DNA of 33,428 bases, taken from positions 1-33,428 of the forward strand of contig DAOWCY010000060.1 of the NCBI GenBank assembly GCA_030639305.1, given 5' to 3'. Of the stretch, positions 32,340 to 33,428 are shown one piece after another. The stretch's first letter is position 1. Each line of letters begins with the position of its first letter. The notes under the pieces were generated by a model. The model had not been told where the DNA came from. It made no database searches and was given only the letters and a program-made list of their open reading frames with translations. This DNA comes from JAGLQA01 sp023135565 (GTDB lineage Bacteria > Acidobacteriota > Aminicenantia > UBA2199). The position numbers and the translations under genes were made by a program.

Positions 32340-32600
32340 GCAGGGAGTGCTTTTGATTTTAAATCTCACATGCGTGGGGCAGCGTGTGAGCAGCCTTTGC
32401 TTCTAAACCCCGTGCGCACGGGGGAGGCGATAAGCGGCTTCGCCGCAAGAGGCAGCGTGTGAGCGCCTTTGATTCTAAATCATAAAAAGTTTTGATTAAA
32501 CTTTTTCAAAAGTTTAGCCCCCGGCAGGGACCTGCCGCGCAACGGCTTACCGCCACCCCACGTGCGTGGGGCCGCCGTAGGCAAGAGCGTTTTTGCTGTG
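32340..32600. repeat. Composite palindromic repeat block
   Basis: Contains CACATGCGTGGGG, CCCCGTGCGCACGGGGG, AAGCGGCTTCGCCGC, TTTGATTCTAAAT, the A/T module, GCCCCCGGCAGGGACCTGCCG and CCCCACGTGCGTGGGGCCGCC. It reaches the broken end of the epimerase remnant. Confidence 0.8.
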
Positions 32601-32613
32601 CCAACGCACCGGG

Positions 32614-32925
32614 TCATGTTTCATTTTTTCGACCATAAAAAGCAGCCGGCGCAAAATATGGCAGCGGGGCGTAGGCGCCCAGGTGGAGCACATAGTCGGC
32701 GCCGCCGTTCAGTTTTATATTGTACATCACCCGCTGTAGGGCGATCCGGTTGGCGATATCCACCTGTATCCATTTTATATTGGGATGTTCGGACACACCC
32801 GAATCTTTCCGGGAGCGCCTGGCTACAGCATAGATGAGGAAATTTTCCTTAGCTGTTTCTAAGAAACCTTTGCCCACGATACCGAAAGCGCCGGTTACGA
32901 TCAAAGCCGGTAGTTTTTTTGCCAT
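32614..32925 (-). pseudogene. Truncated NAD-dependent epimerase/SDR
   Basis: 103 codons; only about the first 80 belong to the family. The start is intact, with GGGAGG just upstream and a Rossmann motif LIVTGAFGIVGKGF near 8-21, then VDIANR and DYVLHLGAY (the NAD-binding HLAA region). After that the sequence turns into proline-rich repeat translation and stops, where a real enzyme would continue for more than 200 residues. The break coincides with the edge of the repeat block at about 32600-32680. It lies 40 nt downstream of the DUF6485 gene on the same strand. Confidence 0.75.
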
Positions 32926-32965
32926 TTTATTACCTCCCGCCGGGGGATCGGCTTTAAATCACGAA

Positions 32966-33157
32966 TCAACTGTTTTCGGCTATAAATTTCCGGAAGGAAC
33001 GGTCATAGGTTCTTTCTGCTTCAGCGGAGAAAAAGCAGGCCGGTAGTTGTTTCATCGACTTATGGTAAGCGATACATTCGCAGCATATCCCTTTCCTGGG
33101 GCAGGGGTCATAGGTGCAGTTGCACCGGTTGAGGTTTGTGCTTTCTTTGCATTCCAT
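32966..33157 (-). CDS. DUF6485 family small cysteine-rich protein
   Basis: 63 residues, start preceded by AGGAGGC. Seven cysteines in the first half (Cys3, 12, 14, 19, 25, 26 and 28) include CNCTYDPC and GICCECIAYH, followed by LPACFF and the conserved ERTYDRSF tail. This matches DUF6485 over its full length. The cysteine pattern suggests a metal or iron-sulfur site; function is unknown. It is the first gene of a short minus-strand unit whose second gene is truncated. Confidence 0.85.
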   Translation of the reverse strand: MECKESTNLNRCNCTYDPCPRKGICCECIAYHKSMKQLPACFFSAEAERTYDRSFRKFIAENS

Positions 33158-33187
33158 GATGCCTCCTATTCGTGCGGTTTAGTTTGT

Positions 33188-33193
33188 ATTATA
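33188..33193 (-). promoter_or_regulatory. Extended -10 promoter for the DUF6485 gene
   Basis: Minus strand TGGTATAAT: perfect TATAAT (33193-33188) with TG one base upstream. The -35 region is weak (TGCGGA at 17-nt spacing) and overlaps a GCGGACGGTGTCCGC hairpin (33201-33215). Confidence 0.55.
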
Positions 33194-33302
33194 CCACAAG
33201 GCGGACGGTGTCCGCACCCTATAAAGGTAAAAAAATGACAGGAATAAAAAAAAATTTGTTTTTATCGTATTTCCCGATTTGCCTACTATGAAATTAATAT
33301 AG

Positions 33303-33375
33303 CCACAGAGCACACCGAGGACACAGAGAAAAAGCAAAAGCATTAAACCACGAAGTTCACGAAGCGCACGAAGAA
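33303..33375. repeat. CCACAGAGCACACCGAGG / CCACGAAGTTCACGAAG repeat
   Basis: Low-complexity direct repeats of the type CACAGAG...CACAGAG and ACGAAG repeated three times. Such sequences are common intergenic elements in many environmental bacteria and often precede genes for small GxxExxY-type proteins. Confidence 0.6.
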
Positions 33376-33406
33376 AAAAGCAAGAAACAAAGGAGAAGGG
33401 CTTTTG

Positions 33407-33428
33407 ATGACCGAGAAGCCAAAATTCC
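33407..33428 (+). CDS. Possible start of a gene cut by the window edge
   Basis: ATG at 33407 preceded by AAAGGAGAAGGG, reading MTEKPKF before the window ends. The upstream CACGAAG-type repeat is often followed by GxxExxY protein genes, so that family is a guess; seven codons cannot decide it. Confidence 0.35.

Overview
The window reads as a piece of a Gram-negative bacterial chromosome. It carries a TonB-dependent outer-membrane receptor, several large exported proteins and no phage or conjugation genes. The gene mix (14-repeat two-component propeller kinase, C25 peptidase with SdrD-type repeats, exported S9 peptidase, DUF6485) and the many palindromic intergenic repeats resemble uncultured lineages such as Candidatus Aminicenantes. 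That placement is an inference from gene style; there is no rRNA or other marker here. No tRNA, rRNA, CRISPR array or transposase gene was seen.

Layout, left to right. 1-603: repeat block, a promoter and a long structured leader. 604-2796: a large KamA-type radical SAM/PLP aminomutase. 2960-3798: a small cassette (DUF6883 + DUF4926 + tail of an aspartic protease gene) bracketed by identical 18-bp direct repeats. 3889-7200: overlapping operon of ABC ATPase, ABC permease, TPR-like membrane protein and prepilin peptidase. 7278-10142: sensor kinase, receiver-Hpt protein and single-domain response regulator, facing a convergent 1067-aa propeller sensor kinase (10148-13351). 13518-16387, minus strand: queH and a BtuB-like receptor under a cobalamin riboswitch with a consensus promoter. 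16563-20898: a methyltransferase remnant, a sugar-nucleotide epimerase, a PKD-domain exported protein and an ABC ATPase carrying an in-frame repeat insertion. 21662-27010: a 1782-aa SdrD-repeat/C25 cysteine peptidase.

The most interesting locus is 27358-29923. A PqqD-like protein (peptide recognition), a radical SAM/SPASM enzyme, an easily missed 57-residue Cys-containing peptide and an HprK-like kinase lie in one direction with tight spacing. This is the layout of a RiPP (ribosomally made, modified peptide) pathway. The peptide ends in a C-terminal serine. In lasso-peptide systems, HprK-like kinases are known to phosphorylate exactly such a serine, so a radical SAM-modified and C-terminally phosphorylated peptide is a testable hypothesis. 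An exported S9 peptidase follows, with its own promoter.

Most intergenic spaces contain combinations of a few palindromic modules. They have eroded or extended neighbouring genes: a truncated epimerase at 32614, a methyltransferase remnant at 16563, and an in-frame insertion inside the ABC ATPase at 20462-20545. Promoters of the TTGACA-N16/17-TATAAT type are unusually easy to read. Two of them sit so close to the start codon that leaderless or nearly leaderless mRNAs are predicted.
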